From: Paracoccus denitrificans
GTDB taxonomy: Bacteria; Pseudomonadota; Alphaproteobacteria; Rhodobacterales; Rhodobacteraceae
Direction of reading: 5' to 3'
NCBI GenBank assembly: GCA_003240735.1
Contig: QFNE01000002.1
Coordinates: forward strand, 1-64,000
DNA length: 64,000 nt
Shown in pieces: positions 24,296 to 33,691 of this stretch. The translations under genes and the position numbers were made by a program. How positions within the stretch are numbered: position 1 is the first letter of the stretch; each line of letters begins with the position of its first letter. The notes below the pieces were generated by a model. The model was not told the origin of the DNA and searched no databases. It saw only the letters and a program-made list of their open reading frames with translations.

Positions 24296-24658
24296 ATGCA
24301 GCTGATCTGGGGGGCGGTTGGAGTCGTCGGACTGGTTCTGGCATTGATCGGCACGGTTCTGCCGGTCATGCCCACCGTGCCGTTTCTGATCATCGCGGCG
24401 TTTGGCTTCGCACGGTCCTCGCCGCGTCTTCACCGCCGGATCATGAATCATCCTGTCTTTGGCCCCCAGATTCATGATTGGCAGGAGCACCGGGCGATCT
24501 CGACCCGGGTCAAGTATATCGTCTGTCTCAGCATGGCCTTTGGTCTGTGCGTCAGTTTTTTTCTGCTGCCGCTGCCTTTTTGGATAGGGCAGGTGATCGT
24601 TTTGGCTTTGGTCGCGTTGTTTGTCGTGACGCGGAATGCCCCGCCGGGCGCCGCCTGA
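24296..24658 (+). CDS. DUF454 (YbaN-like) inner-membrane protein
   Basis: A 120-residue protein with an N-terminal hydrophobic hairpin (IGTVLPVMPTVPFLIIAAFGFARSS), the most conserved block of the DUF454/YbaN family, and two more hydrophobic segments towards the C-terminus, with a short soluble stretch around HRRIMNHPVFGPQIHDW. The function of this family is unknown. It starts 1 base after the ahcY stop and is probably cotranscribed with it; whether it links to methylation metabolism is unknown. Confidence 0.85.
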   Translation: MQLIWGAVGVVGLVLALIGTVLPVMPTVPFLIIAAFGFARSSPRLHRRIMNHPVFGPQIHDWQEHRAISTRVKYIVCLSMAFGLCVSFFLLPLPFWIGQVIVLALVALFVVTRNAPPGAA

Positions 24659-24743
24659 AGACCCCGACTGCTTTTACGCCCGCTGTGGATGTGCCACAGT
24701 TTGCAAAGTTTAATTTGTCTGATTATCCAAGAAAGGCTGCCTG

Positions 24744-26387
24744 ATGTTCCTGAAAGCTCGGACCTCTGCCATTGCACTGATGGCGATGTCGGTGCCTGCT
24801 CTTGCGGATGTGACCCCCGCTGAAGTGTGGCAGAACTCGGTCGATTTTTACAAGGCGAATGGCTACGAAGTGGCCGAAGGCGCACGTGAAGAAGCCGGCG
24901 ATACGCTGATCGTCAAAGATGTCGTGCTGTCGCAAAAGACCGAAGGCGGCACGCTGAACGTCACGATCCCGGAAGTGAACCTGAAGGGCACCGGTGACGG
25001 CAAGGTCACGACCACCATGTCGGACACGTCAAGCATCGTGGGCGCGTTCAAGACCGAAGACGACAAAAACGTCGACGTCAAAGCGACCATCAAGATGCCG
25101 GGCGCGACGACGGTGTCTTCGGGCGACAAGGCCGACATGACCCATCAGGCCACGCTGCCCCAGCTGGCGATCACTGTCGACGAGGTGAAAACCGGCGACA
25201 AGACGCTGGCGAACCTGCTGACCATCACCGGGACAGACGCCTCCTATACCCAGCATATCGTGACCACCGACGCCAACACCAAGGCGGACATTCAGGGCGC
25301 GGTGGCATCGCTGAATGCCAAGGTCGACGTCGACAGCAAGGATGACGAGGGCCAGCCGGTCGTCGTCAAGGCGGACTGGACTGTTCAAAATCTGCAATCG
25401 TCCGGGACCAGCACGATTCCCGCCAACGTCAACATCAGTGAGAATGTCGATGCAGCGATCAAGGCTGGGCTGGACGGGGACGGGACGTTCCAGGCCGGCG
25501 AAAGCAAGCTGGTCCTGAACATGGACGTGCCGAATGAGGAAGACGGCACCCAGCGGGACAAGATCGACGCGAACGTGGACACGGCGGCCATCACCGGGAC
25601 GTTCAAGGTGGCGGCGGATGGTCTGACCTATCTGGTCGATACCGACGGCATCAAGGTGGCGATGACCACCAACAGCGCGCCATTCCCGATCAACTTCGCC
25701 ATGGACAGCGTGACGACGGGCCTGCAGTTCCCGATCCAGAAGTCGGATACGCCTGCGCCGTTCAAGCTGAACTATGAACTGGCTGGCGTGACGATGGGCG
25801 ACGAAATCTGGAACCTGTTTGATTCCCAGAAGAAATTGCCGCGCGATCCGATGAGCCTGGCGATCGATCTGACCGGTGCCGCCAAGGTCAACGTCGATAT
25901 CCTTGACCCCGCTGCGATGCAGGCGCTGGAGGATGGCACGCAGGCAGACGGTACCCCGGACCCGAGCGACACCACCGCGCCAGCCGAGGATGCGGACGTT
26001 ACGGACGGCACCGATACGACCAACACCGATACGACCGACGCCGATGTCGTCGACACGCCGGAGCCTTTCGCGCCGACCGAACTGACCATCAACCAGATCG
26101 CGCTGAGCGGGCTGGGCGCCAAGATCAACGCCGAGGGTGAACTGAAGGCCCCCGAAGGTGGCACGTTGGAAACACCGATCGGGACGATCAACGCGCGATA
26201 TGAAGGCCTGAATACCCTGCTGGGCAAGCTGGTTGAGGCGCAGCTGGTTCCCGAGGATCAGCTGTCGGGCATTCGCATGATGATGGCGATGTTTGCCAAA
26301 CCCGCTGAAGGCAATGACGTCCTGACGACCGACCTGGAGTTCAAGGAAGGCGGCTCGATCTTTGCGAATGGTCAGCAGATCAAGTAA
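24744..26387 (+). CDS. DUF2125-like exported protein
   Basis: A 547-residue secreted protein with a signal peptide (MFLKARTSAIALMAMSVPALA) and a beta-rich body that reads like an outer-surface or periplasmic lipid-interacting fold. The region PFKLNYELAGVTMGDEIWNLFDSQ followed by LPRDPMSLAIDLTGAAKV (described in two parts) is the best conserved block and resembles DUF2125 proteins found in Rhodobacterales. About residues 395-430 form a Thr/Asp-rich low-complexity linker. Its function is unknown. AAAGG lies upstream of ATG 24744. It is followed by a possible weak terminator and then pmbA. Confidence 0.75.
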   Translation: MFLKARTSAIALMAMSVPALADVTPAEVWQNSVDFYKANGYEVAEGAREEAGDTLIVKDVVLSQKTEGGTLNVTIPEVNLKGTGDGKVTTTMSDTSSIVGAFKTEDDKNVDVKATIKMPGATTVSSGDKADMTHQATLPQLAITVDEVKTGDKTLANLLTITGTDASYTQHIVTTDANTKADIQGAVASLNAKVDVDSKDDEGQPVVVKADWTVQNLQSSGTSTIPANVNISENVDAAIKAGLDGDGTFQAGESKLVLNMDVPNEEDGTQRDKIDANVDTAAITGTFKVAADGLTYLVDTDGIKVAMTTNSAPFPINFAMDSVTTGLQFPIQKSDTPAPFKLNYELAGVTMGDEIWNLFDSQKKLPRDPMSLAIDLTGAAKVNVDILDPAAMQALEDGTQADGTPDPSDTTAPAEDADVTDGTDTTNTDTTDADVVDTPEPFAPTELTINQIALSGLGAKINAEGELKAPEGGTLETPIGTINARYEGLNTLLGKLVEAQLVPEDQLSGIRMMMAMFAKPAEGNDVLTTDLEFKEGGSIFANGQQIK

Positions 26388-26428
26388 GCAGGCGTCAAAC
26401 GACGTGCTGTGACCTGCGAACTAAGACC

Positions 26429-26455
26429 AAGGGGCCGGCCAGTGTCGGCCCCTTC
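26429..26455 (+). terminator. Probable terminator after the DUF2125-like gene
   Basis: AAGGGGCCG (26429-26437) pairs with CGGCCCCTT (26446-26454) around an 8-base loop; only a short pyrimidine run (CTTCTTC) follows, so termination may be incomplete. Confidence 0.6.
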
Positions 26456-26488
26456 TTCGTGTCCTGCGCAGCCAATGGAAAGCATCCG

Positions 26489-27847
26489 ATGCAAGATATC
26501 ACTGCCGATCTTCAGGACCTGTCCGAGGCTTTGCTGACTGCGGCACGCAAGGCCGGCGCCGATCAGGCCGATGCCGTGGCGGTGCGTGGCTCGTCGCTGT
26601 CGGTCGATACCCGCGACCGGGCGTTGGAACACGCCGAACGCGCCGACGGGGTGGAAATCGGCCTGCGTGTGCTGCTGGGTGGGCGTCAGGCGACGGTGTC
26701 AGCCAGCGAAACATCTGCGCGTACGATCAACGAAATGGCCGAACGCGCGATTGCGATGGCCCGAGAGGCGCCGGTCGACGACAACCTCGCCTTGGCCGAT
26801 CCGGACGATCTGTATTGCGGGGCAGGGGATCTGGCCGATCTGGCGATCATGGACCCGTCCGCACCGCCGACCCCTGACACGTTGCTTGACCGCGCCCTGC
26901 GGGCCGAGGCGGCAGCGTCCGACGTGGCCGGCGTTGCGCGCACTGACAACGCGAACGCATCCTATATCCGCCGCGGGACGTGGCTTGCGACATCGAACGG
27001 GTTTTCCAACGGTTATGCCCGCAGCGCACATTCGATCTCGACCGTGGCGATTGCGGGCGAAGGGCTTGCGATGGAGCGCGACTGGGCCGCCGAATCCCGC
27101 ATCTGGGCCGATGATCTGCCGTCACCCGAAGAGGTCGGCGCACTGGCCGGTCAGCGCACCGCAGAACGCTTTGGCGCGCGCAAACCCCCCACCGGCAGCT
27201 TTCCGATCCTTTACGATGAACGCATCGCGGCTGGGCTGATCGGCCATCTGCTGTCGGCGGCGAATGGGGCATCCGTGGCCCGTGGCGGCAGCTGGCTTCG
27301 CAACGCGCTGCACGAAGTCGTGCTTCCCGAAGCCTATTCCCTGATCGAAAACCCGCGTTTGCCGCGGATGTCGTCGTCGCGGCCATTCGATGCCGAAGGG
27401 TTGGCGACGCGCCCCCGCGATATCTTGCGGGACGGCGTGCTGGCCGGCTGGTCGCTGGACATCGCGACGGCCAACAAGCTGGGCATGACGTCGACGGCCA
27501 GCGCGGTGCGCGGCATATCATCGCCGCCGTCACCCGGGGTGTCGAACGTCACGTTGGCGGGCGGCACGGCCGACCGAGCAGACCTGATCCGCGACATGGG
27601 GCGGGGGCTGATCGTGACGTCGATGCTCGGGTCGTCGATCAACGCGACGACCGGGGATTACTCTCGCGGTGCCGCGGGTTTCTGGGTTGAGAATGGCGAA
27701 ATCGCCTATCCGGTGAACGAATGCACGATTGCGGGCAATCTGCGCGACATGCTGGGCGGGATCATCGCGGCCACCGACCTGCCGGACTGGCGGTCGCATC
27801 GCGTGCCAAGCCTTCTGGTGCAGGGGATGACCATTGCCGGCGCATGA
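26489..27847 (+). CDS. pmbA: TldD/PmbA-family metallopeptidase-like protein
   Basis: A 452-residue member of the PmbA/TldE subfamily. In other bacteria PmbA (TldE) pairs with TldD to form a zinc peptidase that degrades unfolded peptides and matures peptide natural products; the TldE subunit is non-catalytic. The HExxxH motif of TldD is not visible, in keeping with PmbA. Conserved blocks include ERADGVEIGLRVLLGGRQ near residue 50 and MLGSSINATTGDYSRGAAGFWVENG near the C-terminus. No tldD is seen in this window. I chose ATG 26489 with GGAAAG upstream. It overlaps the next gene by 14 bases. Confidence 0.9.
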   Translation: MQDITADLQDLSEALLTAARKAGADQADAVAVRGSSLSVDTRDRALEHAERADGVEIGLRVLLGGRQATVSASETSARTINEMAERAIAMAREAPVDDNLALADPDDLYCGAGDLADLAIMDPSAPPTPDTLLDRALRAEAAASDVAGVARTDNANASYIRRGTWLATSNGFSNGYARSAHSISTVAIAGEGLAMERDWAAESRIWADDLPSPEEVGALAGQRTAERFGARKPPTGSFPILYDERIAAGLIGHLLSAANGASVARGGSWLRNALHEVVLPEAYSLIENPRLPRMSSSRPFDAEGLATRPRDILRDGVLAGWSLDIATANKLGMTSTASAVRGISSPPSPGVSNVTLAGGTADRADLIRDMGRGLIVTSMLGSSINATTGDYSRGAAGFWVENGEIAYPVNECTIAGNLRDMLGGIIAATDLPDWRSHRVPSLLVQGMTIAGA

Positions 27848-28640
27848 TGAAGATCTGGCACTGCTGATTGCGGCCGCACACGAGGTCGGCCCCATCGCGA
27901 TGCGGTTTTGGAAGCGCAATCCGAAGTCATGGGACAAGGGTGGCGCACTTGGCCCGGTGACCGAGGCTGACCTCGCCGTCAATGATCGCCTGCGCGGCGT
28001 GTTGACGGGGGCCCGTCCCGATTACGGCTGGCTCAGCGAAGAAACCCCCGACGACCCCGCCCGACTTGCGACCAAACGCTGCTTTATCGTCGACCCCATC
28101 GACGGGACCCGCGCGTTCATCGACGGACAGGATGGGTTCGCGCACGCCTTGGCCATTACTGACGGCACGGAGGTGACGGCTGCCGTCGTGTATCTGCCTG
28201 CGCGCGATGTGATGTATACCGCGACCGCCGACGGCCCGGCCCTGCGAAACGGGATGGCGATTGGCCCGACCGATCCTGCGGCAGGACTTGACGGCGCGAG
28301 TGTGCTGACGAATGGCGCGGCGTTGAAGCCCGATCTATGGCGCGACGGGAACGTGCCACCTCTGCGCCGCGCGTTCCGCCCGTCGCTGGCGTGGCGGTTC
28401 TGTCTGGTGGCCGAAGGCCGCTTTGACGCGGCGCTGTCGATCCGCCCGACTTGGGAATGGGATATCGCCGCGGCCAGCCTGATCGCCGCGCGCGCTGGCT
28501 GTGTCGTGACAGATGCTTCGGGCGGGACGTTGAAGTTCAATTCGCCCACCGCGCAGACATCGGGGGCGGTTGTGGCCGCCCCGAAGTTGCATCAAAAGCT
28601 GATCGCGGCACTTTCGCCGAAACTGGGGGCTGCTGCATGA
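27834..28640 (+). CDS. Inositol-monophosphatase-family phosphatase, CysQ-like
   Basis: A 268-residue enzyme of the IMPase/FBPase superfamily. Metal-binding motifs are visible: GPVTEADLAVNDRL, LSEETPDD, the WIVDPIDGT-like FIVDPIDGTRAFIDG, and the C-terminal WEWDIAAASLIAARAG. The best fit is 3'(2'),5'-bisphosphate nucleotidase (CysQ), but inositol monophosphatase is possible. The start appears to be TTG 27834: AGGGGA lies 6 bases upstream, while no in-frame ATG is available. It overlaps the end of pmbA by 14 bases and its stop overlaps the flavin-reductase start (ATGA), so the three form one translationally coupled unit. Confidence 0.85.
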   Translation: MPAHDEDLALLIAAAHEVGPIAMRFWKRNPKSWDKGGALGPVTEADLAVNDRLRGVLTGARPDYGWLSEETPDDPARLATKRCFIVDPIDGTRAFIDGQDGFAHALAITDGTEVTAAVVYLPARDVMYTATADGPALRNGMAIGPTDPAAGLDGASVLTNGAALKPDLWRDGNVPPLRRAFRPSLAWRFCLVAEGRFDAALSIRPTWEWDIAAASLIAARAGCVVTDASGGTLKFNSPTAQTSGAVVAAPKLHQKLIAALSPKLGAAA

Positions 28641-29170
28641 CGACCTTGCCTGAAACTGTCCCGCACGACGGCGAACGATTTTCCCCCGAGGCCGAGCCAC
28701 GGAAGTTTCGTCATTCGCTGGGCCGGTTCGCGACCGGGGTCACCATCGTCACCGTTGCGGGCCCGACCGGACCCGTCGGTATCACCGCAAACAGCTTTGC
28801 CAGCGTATCACTGGACCCGGCGCTGGTGTTGTGGAGCCCGGCGAAATCGTCCGCCCGTTATCAGACCTTTGTCGATGCGGACTTCTGGTCGATCCATGTG
28901 CTGGGCCTGGAACAGCTGGAACATTCGCTGCTGTTCACAGGTACGGGCCTTGGTTTCGACGACCTGCCTTATGACATGACCGACAATGGCGTGCCGGTGA
29001 TCCCGGGCACGGCTGCCCGGTTCGACTGCCGCCGGCACGCGATCCACGATGGCGGTGATCATTCGATTCTGGTGGGGCAGGTGCTGGACGTGACGACGAC
29101 CGGCGCAGGCGACCGTCCGCTGGTCTTCGCGGGCGGTCATTTTGGTGCGTTCAGCCCGAAGGCAAGCTGA
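28637..29170 (+). CDS. Flavin reductase family protein
   Basis: A 177-residue FMN-binding split-barrel protein of the flavin reductase (FlaRed/HpaC) family, which supplies reduced FMN to partner monooxygenases. Typical blocks are FRHSLGRFATGVTIVT near residue 25, GITANSFASVSLDPALVLWS, and the C-terminal SILVGQVLDV followed by PLVFAGGHFGAF. No partner oxygenase is adjacent. Its ATG overlaps the preceding stop (ATGA). It ends just before the convergent pqiC gene. Confidence 0.9.
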   Translation: MTTLPETVPHDGERFSPEAEPRKFRHSLGRFATGVTIVTVAGPTGPVGITANSFASVSLDPALVLWSPAKSSARYQTFVDADFWSIHVLGLEQLEHSLLFTGTGLGFDDLPYDMTDNGVPVIPGTAARFDCRRHAIHDGGDHSILVGQVLDVTTTGAGDRPLVFAGGHFGAFSPKAS

Positions 29171-29812
29171 TCAGCTGCCCTCGACAGGGGCCAGCGAGAG
29201 CGGCCCGAACAATGGATCCATCTTGGGTGCGGTCGTGCGCACAGTCGATCCCGTGCCGCCAAGTGTTGCGATCTGGCGAGCCAGTTGACCCAGCGCCTGC
29301 GATTGCGCGCGAGCGATCGGTCCCGGCCCCTCGGCCGCTAGTGGCACCTGAATGTCGAACGACCGGGCATAGTTCGCCCCGCCTGAACTGTCGTTCGACA
29401 CGTAATACCGCCCCGTCAGACGGTAGATGCCGTTCGACTGCGCCAAGGCGCGTTCAACCCGCACCTCGACCCGGCGTTTGGGGGGTTCCGCCAGTGGCCA
29501 AGGCTCGGCAATGACGGTCGCACCCGAAATATCGGAAATCGTCCGCGCCAGGGTCAGGGTGAACGCGCGCTCTGGCTTGTCGGCCCACAGGCTGCGGGGA
29601 TTGGAACGCACCGCGCCGTCGGCGGTCTGCCACGACACCTCACCCGCCGCGGCGTATTCGGGCAGCGACACGTCTTTCAGTTCAGCCGTGCCCAGCGCGT
29701 TGTTCACGCGACCCATGTCCGGCGGGTCGATCAGATAGCGACCGGTCTTTTCAGGGTTCGAACACCCGGCCACGGCAAGGGCCACGAACAGCAAAGGCAG
29801 ATACAGGCGCAT
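29171..29812 (-). CDS. pqiC: PqiC-like outer-membrane lipoprotein (ABC transport auxiliary)
   Basis: A 213-residue lipoprotein: the signal peptide ends in the lipobox VAGC (Cys16), followed by a domain of the ABC_trans_aux/PqiC type with KRRVEVRVERALAQSNGIYRLTGRYYV recognisable in two parts. In E. coli PqiC is the outer-membrane partner of the PqiB needle that carries lipids between membranes. It starts two bases after the pqiB stop in the same operon (PqiA-PqiA-PqiB-PqiC) and ends against the convergent flavin reductase gene. Confidence 0.88.
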   Translation of the reverse strand: MRLYLPLLFVALAVAGCSNPEKTGRYLIDPPDMGRVNNALGTAELKDVSLPEYAAAGEVSWQTADGAVRSNPRSLWADKPERAFTLTLARTISDISGATVIAEPWPLAEPPKRRVEVRVERALAQSNGIYRLTGRYYVSNDSSGGANYARSFDIQVPLAAEGPGPIARAQSQALGQLARQIATLGGTGSTVRTTAPKMDPLFGPLSLAPVEGS

Positions 29813-29814
29813 CG

Positions 29815-32016
29815 TTAACGTCCCAGAATGAAGGCGCGTGGGTTGCGCTCGATTGTGGTGGCAAGGCTGCCGAAGGATTGGGCCGCGCCGCGCAGGGTCC
29901 GCAGCGTGTTGATCAGCTCGGTGTTGAACGCGCTGCGATCGCCATAGGCTGCGATGACAGCACTGCCGCGCAGAGCCAGTTCCTCGTACCGCTGGGCGAC
30001 GGTCGGCACGCGCCGCGCGGCTTCTGCGATGTTGTCAGCTGCCGCACGGGCCGAGGCGAGCGTGCTGTTCAGGTTGCCCGCCGCGTTGCCGTCGCGCAGG
30101 TCGTTGAGCAGGCCCGACGCCGCCTGCAGGGTATCAGACAGGTTCCGCGGCAATTGCGCTGCATCGTCGCTGCCGATCATGCGACGCACGTCTTCCAGGA
30201 TACCCTTCGCCTCGGCACTGATGCCGGCGAAGTCGAACTCATCAATGGACTCGGCGGCCGAGTCGATCTGATCGACCATTCCAGGCACGTCCTTGGCGGC
30301 GTCGCGCACCGCCTGCATGGCCTGCGACGTATCATCAAGCGCCGTCCGCAGGCCGTCGGCCGAACCGTTGTCGCGGATCTGTCTTGTCACCGCGTCGATG
30401 TTGTCTGCGGCAGCGGAAATGCGGTCGACGGCGGTGCCTACCCTGCCACGCAGATCGGCGATGGTGGTCTGTGCCTCGTCCACGGTGCGGCGAACGCTGC
30501 CCGGTATGGCGCGCGTGTCCTGAGAGCTGGCGATTGCCGTCACGCTGTTCAACGCGTCCGTCGCCGATTTCAACAGCTCCTCCAGCGGCAGGCTGGAGAT
30601 GCGGGACATCAGGCCCTGCGCGCTGGCTGAAAAGTCGCCCAGATCAGCAGGAACCGATGGCATCACAGGGAACGGCTCGGCGGTTGTGTCGATGGTGGCC
30701 GGGGCAGCGCCGTCGATCGGGGTCAGTTCGATCATCAGCGATGTGCCAAGGAATCCTGCACCCGCGATGCGTGCACGCAGACCGTCCGCAACCTGCGACT
30801 CCAGGAACGCGAGCGCCTCGGTCGGGCCGGCGGTTTCAGGCAAGCCCATGCGTTGCGGGTCCAGCGCGATCGAAATGTCCTGCAGCACGCGCCCACGCCC
30901 ACCGGGTTCGGTCGGCGGTTCCACCCGGACGGCGAGGTTGGTCACACGCCCTGCGCTGAGCCCCTGAAACTGAACGTCCGCGCCTTGGGTCAGACCGCGC
31001 ACGGCGTCATCGACCAGCACCGTCATCTTGAGTTCCTGATCGGGCGAAGCGGAGAACAGGCTGTCACGCGCTGATGCCTCGTCCGCCTGCAGGCGATAGA
31101 TATGCCCCGACTGGATCGGCTGCCCGCCAGAGCTGAGCGTGGCGAACGCCACGCCTCCCTGCAGAAGCGATGCGACCGACGTGACGTTCAGCGCCAGGCC
31201 TTGCGCGCCAAGAGACACTGAAAAGCCGGATGTGTCCCAGAACACGGTCGTCGTCGTCAGACGCTGGTCGTGCGGCGCTGCGATGAACGCATCGGCCAGC
31301 ACGGTTTCATCCTTGTCGGCCAGCCGCAGGTTCTGCATGTGGCCCACGGTCAGGCCGCGGAAGGACACAGGCGCGCCCTCGCTGATGCCCTTGGCCGTGT
31401 CAGATGCCAGCGTGATCCACGTTCCGGGCTGATTGTTGCGCGTCAGGGGCGGACGCTCCAACCCCTCGTGGACCTGGACCGAGTTTCCATCCGGGTCAGC
31501 GTCCCACCACCCTTCGATGAAGACGCCGGTCAGAACCGTATCGAGGCGGGAAATACCCTGCGCTGACACCTGCGGGCGCACGATCCAGAATTCGGCAGTA
31601 TCATCAACATAGGGCGCCACGTCCTTGTCGACGCGGATGTCGACCACAACGCGCTGAAGATCGGCAGTGAATCGAACCGCCTCGACTTTGCCCACAGAGA
31701 TTTCACGGAATTTCAGCAGGGTTTCGCCGGGGGTGATACCGGTTGCATCGCTGAAGGAGACCTGCACCAGCGTGCCCCGCCCGCTGAGGGTTTTCCACGC
31801 AAAGCCTAGCGTTACCAGAAGGGCGATGACCGGCACGATCCAGATCAGCTTGCTGCCTGCCCGGGCCGCGCGTGCCGCGGTGCGACGCACCGGGCTGGAC
31901 GGCCGCATTCCCGATGGTCCCGACAGGGTCGGGTTCGCGGGGGTATCCTGTTGATCGTCGCGCTGAGGGGCGGATGGATCGCGCGGGGCGTCGCCGGGCG
32001 GCGGCGTGTCGGTCAT
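29815..32016 (-). CDS. pqiB: PqiB-like MCE-domain protein
   Basis: A 733-residue inner-membrane-anchored protein. After a disordered Pro/Asp-rich N-terminus (about 1-45) comes one membrane segment (LIWIVPVIALLVTLGFAWKT, about 53-72) and three MCE/MlaD repeats, each with a G-(I/L)-x-x-G-x-x-x-x-(F/Y)-(R/Q)-G-(L/I) core, to about residue 430. The remaining ~300 residues are Ala/Asp-rich and helical, probably a coiled-coil tail that extends the needle. Such proteins form a lipid tunnel across the periplasm. E. coli PqiB is 546 residues, so this one has a long C-terminal extension. It overlaps the upstream pqiA copy by ATGA. Confidence 0.92.
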   Translation of the reverse strand: MTDTPPPGDAPRDPSAPQRDDQQDTPANPTLSGPSGMRPSSPVRRTAARAARAGSKLIWIVPVIALLVTLGFAWKTLSGRGTLVQVSFSDATGITPGETLLKFREISVGKVEAVRFTADLQRVVVDIRVDKDVAPYVDDTAEFWIVRPQVSAQGISRLDTVLTGVFIEGWWDADPDGNSVQVHEGLERPPLTRNNQPGTWITLASDTAKGISEGAPVSFRGLTVGHMQNLRLADKDETVLADAFIAAPHDQRLTTTTVFWDTSGFSVSLGAQGLALNVTSVASLLQGGVAFATLSSGGQPIQSGHIYRLQADEASARDSLFSASPDQELKMTVLVDDAVRGLTQGADVQFQGLSAGRVTNLAVRVEPPTEPGGRGRVLQDISIALDPQRMGLPETAGPTEALAFLESQVADGLRARIAGAGFLGTSLMIELTPIDGAAPATIDTTAEPFPVMPSVPADLGDFSASAQGLMSRISSLPLEELLKSATDALNSVTAIASSQDTRAIPGSVRRTVDEAQTTIADLRGRVGTAVDRISAAADNIDAVTRQIRDNGSADGLRTALDDTSQAMQAVRDAAKDVPGMVDQIDSAAESIDEFDFAGISAEAKGILEDVRRMIGSDDAAQLPRNLSDTLQAASGLLNDLRDGNAAGNLNSTLASARAAADNIAEAARRVPTVAQRYEELALRGSAVIAAYGDRSAFNTELINTLRTLRGAAQSFGSLATTIERNPRAFILGR

Positions 32017-32768
32017 GTGGGCGTATTCTCCTTGCGGCTGCGCAGCGGCAGTCCGCGCCAGATCAGCCTTGGATCAAAGCTTTGCGCTGAAAGCATCGTG
32101 AAGGCAACAGACAGCGCAAAGCTGACCGCCGCAGGGCCGGGGTGGATCGAGGCCACGAAGCCAAGCTGCACCAGCGCCGACAGGATCGCCACGACGAAGA
32201 CGTCGATCATCGACCAGCGTCCGATGAATTCAACGATCTCATACAGCACCAGCCGCCTTTTGGCCGCTTTGATCGTGGCGGGTCGCCCGGCGACCTGCGC
32301 CAGCCATGCGATGACGATGAACTTGAAGATCGGCACGATGACGGATGCGACAAAGACAATCCCCGCCACACCCCAGTTGCCATAGCGGATCAGCTCGACC
32401 ACACCCCCAAGGATCGTCGCCTCGCTACTGCCACGAAGGCCCGCGAAGGTCTCGGTCTTCAGCATCGGCAGCAGGTTGGCGGGAATGTAAAAGATCAGCC
32501 CGGCGATCAGCCATGCCCAAACCGCGTTTAGCGAACGCCGGTCGGGCGGATAGATCATCGAACCGCAGCGGTGGCATTCGGTTTCCCCATCTGGCCAGAC
32601 CCGACCACATCGCCGGCACCCTACCAGATGGGCCCGATGTGCGGTCAGCAGCGGCGCATCTTCGCGCGGGGCCACGGGCGCGGGACGCAACATGTCGGGT
32701 ACGGGGGGCAGATTCGGCGATTTGATCCGGGGTGTGCCGTCTGGATTGCGCAGGGACGGCACCTTCAT
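32013..32768 (-). CDS. pqiA: PqiA-like inner-membrane protein, second half-size copy
   Basis: A 251-residue protein with a cytoplasmic zinc-ribbon-like segment (CRRCGRVWPDGETECHRCG, two CxxC pairs) near residue 51, followed by four hydrophobic segments, including the AVWAWLIAGLIFYIPANLLP and LPMLKTETFAG blocks typical of PqiA domains. E. coli PqiA is a tandem fusion of two such domains; here the two halves are separate adjacent genes. Starts and stops overlap on both sides (ATGA), so it is coupled to the other PqiA and to PqiB. Confidence 0.9.
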   Translation of the reverse strand: MKVPSLRNPDGTPRIKSPNLPPVPDMLRPAPVAPREDAPLLTAHRAHLVGCRRCGRVWPDGETECHRCGSMIYPPDRRSLNAVWAWLIAGLIFYIPANLLPMLKTETFAGLRGSSEATILGGVVELIRYGNWGVAGIVFVASVIVPIFKFIVIAWLAQVAGRPATIKAAKRRLVLYEIVEFIGRWSMIDVFVVAILSALVQLGFVASIHPGPAAVSFALSVAFTMLSAQSFDPRLIWRGLPLRSRKENTPT

Positions 32769-33502
32769 GCGCCGGCCGCCTTGGGCTTGGTCATCGCATC
32801 GCGTGCCGCGCGTCTGGAGGCCGTCAGGTCAGGGTCGGCGACGACCTCTCGACCGTCGATGCGGGCGCCCCCATCTTCCAACTCATCCCAGATGGTCTGG
32901 GCGCAGGTAAAGATGTTGCTGGTGGCCCCCACGACGATCAGCGCGCAGAACGCCCAGAACGCGGGGCCAAAGCCCACATTCGCCAGTCCCGCGACTTTCA
33001 CCAAGGCGACCGACGTGCCGATGATGAAGATCTCGGCCATTGACCAAGGGCGAAGCTCTTCGGACCAGCGAAAGGCGGGGACGGCATACCGCGCGGGCAG
33101 CCCGCCGTTCCGCATCGGCCACAAGACATAGATCAGCAGACCCGCGCGCACGACCGGCAGGCCGACGATGAGGATCAGCACAACGAATGTGAGGGGCAGC
33201 ATGAACCCATGCGAGAACGCCAGCGCCACCCCAAATAGCGATGTCGCGTTGCCAAATCCCATCCGCGAGATTTCCAGAAACGGAAAGAAGATCGCACCGA
33301 TCATCAGGATGACCGACGTGGCCGACAGGGCGACGATCTGGGTGAATGCGCCTGCCCGGGGCCGGGCCAGCACGCCGTGACAGCGCACGCAGCGCGATGT
33401 TTCGCCCGGTGGGATTTCCTGATCGACATGCAGCGCGTCGCATCGCGGACAGGCAATCAGCCCCGCACCCGTCTTCAGGTCGTATTGTCCTGCCTCGATC
33501 AT
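32765..33502 (-). CDS. pqiA: PqiA-like inner-membrane protein, first half-size copy
   Basis: About 245 residues: an N-terminal zinc-ribbon-like segment (CPRCDALH, then CVRCHGVLARP) followed by four membrane segments in the PqiA pattern, with FPFLEISRMG after the first. It is the first gene of the pqi operon on the minus strand, divergent from motB. I chose ATG 33502 (start MIEAGQYDL); ATG 33529 would add nine residues, and neither has a clear ribosome-binding site. Its stop overlaps the start of the second copy. Confidence 0.88.
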   Translation of the reverse strand: MIEAGQYDLKTGAGLIACPRCDALHVDQEIPPGETSRCVRCHGVLARPRAGAFTQIVALSATSVILMIGAIFFPFLEISRMGFGNATSLFGVALAFSHGFMLPLTFVVLILIVGLPVVRAGLLIYVLWPMRNGGLPARYAVPAFRWSEELRPWSMAEIFIIGTSVALVKVAGLANVGFGPAFWAFCALIVVGATSNIFTCAQTIWDELEDGGARIDGREVVADPDLTASRRAARDAMTKPKAAGA

Positions 33503-33628
33503 GGTCCAAGGATAATCTCTGGCCAGCATTGCGCAAGGATCGCGCCAGTCAAATGCGCATGCAGTTACCTGACGTTGCCGCGAAGACGCGGTGCGGTCAC
33601 GGCCACCAAATATCGACGATTTGATCTG

Positions 33629-33643
33629 TTAAGCAGATTTTCA
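33629..33643 (+). promoter_or_regulatory. CtrA-like box upstream of motB
   Basis: TTAA-N7-TTCA, one base away from the CtrA consensus TTAA-N7-TTAA, ends about 48 bases before the motB start. It lies within a short ATCTG-N5-CAGAT dyad (33624-33638). Confidence 0.4.
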
Positions 33644-33691
33644 CCGCCGCACAGGCAAGAACCCGGGAACGAAGATCGATCGGGGGCGCAT

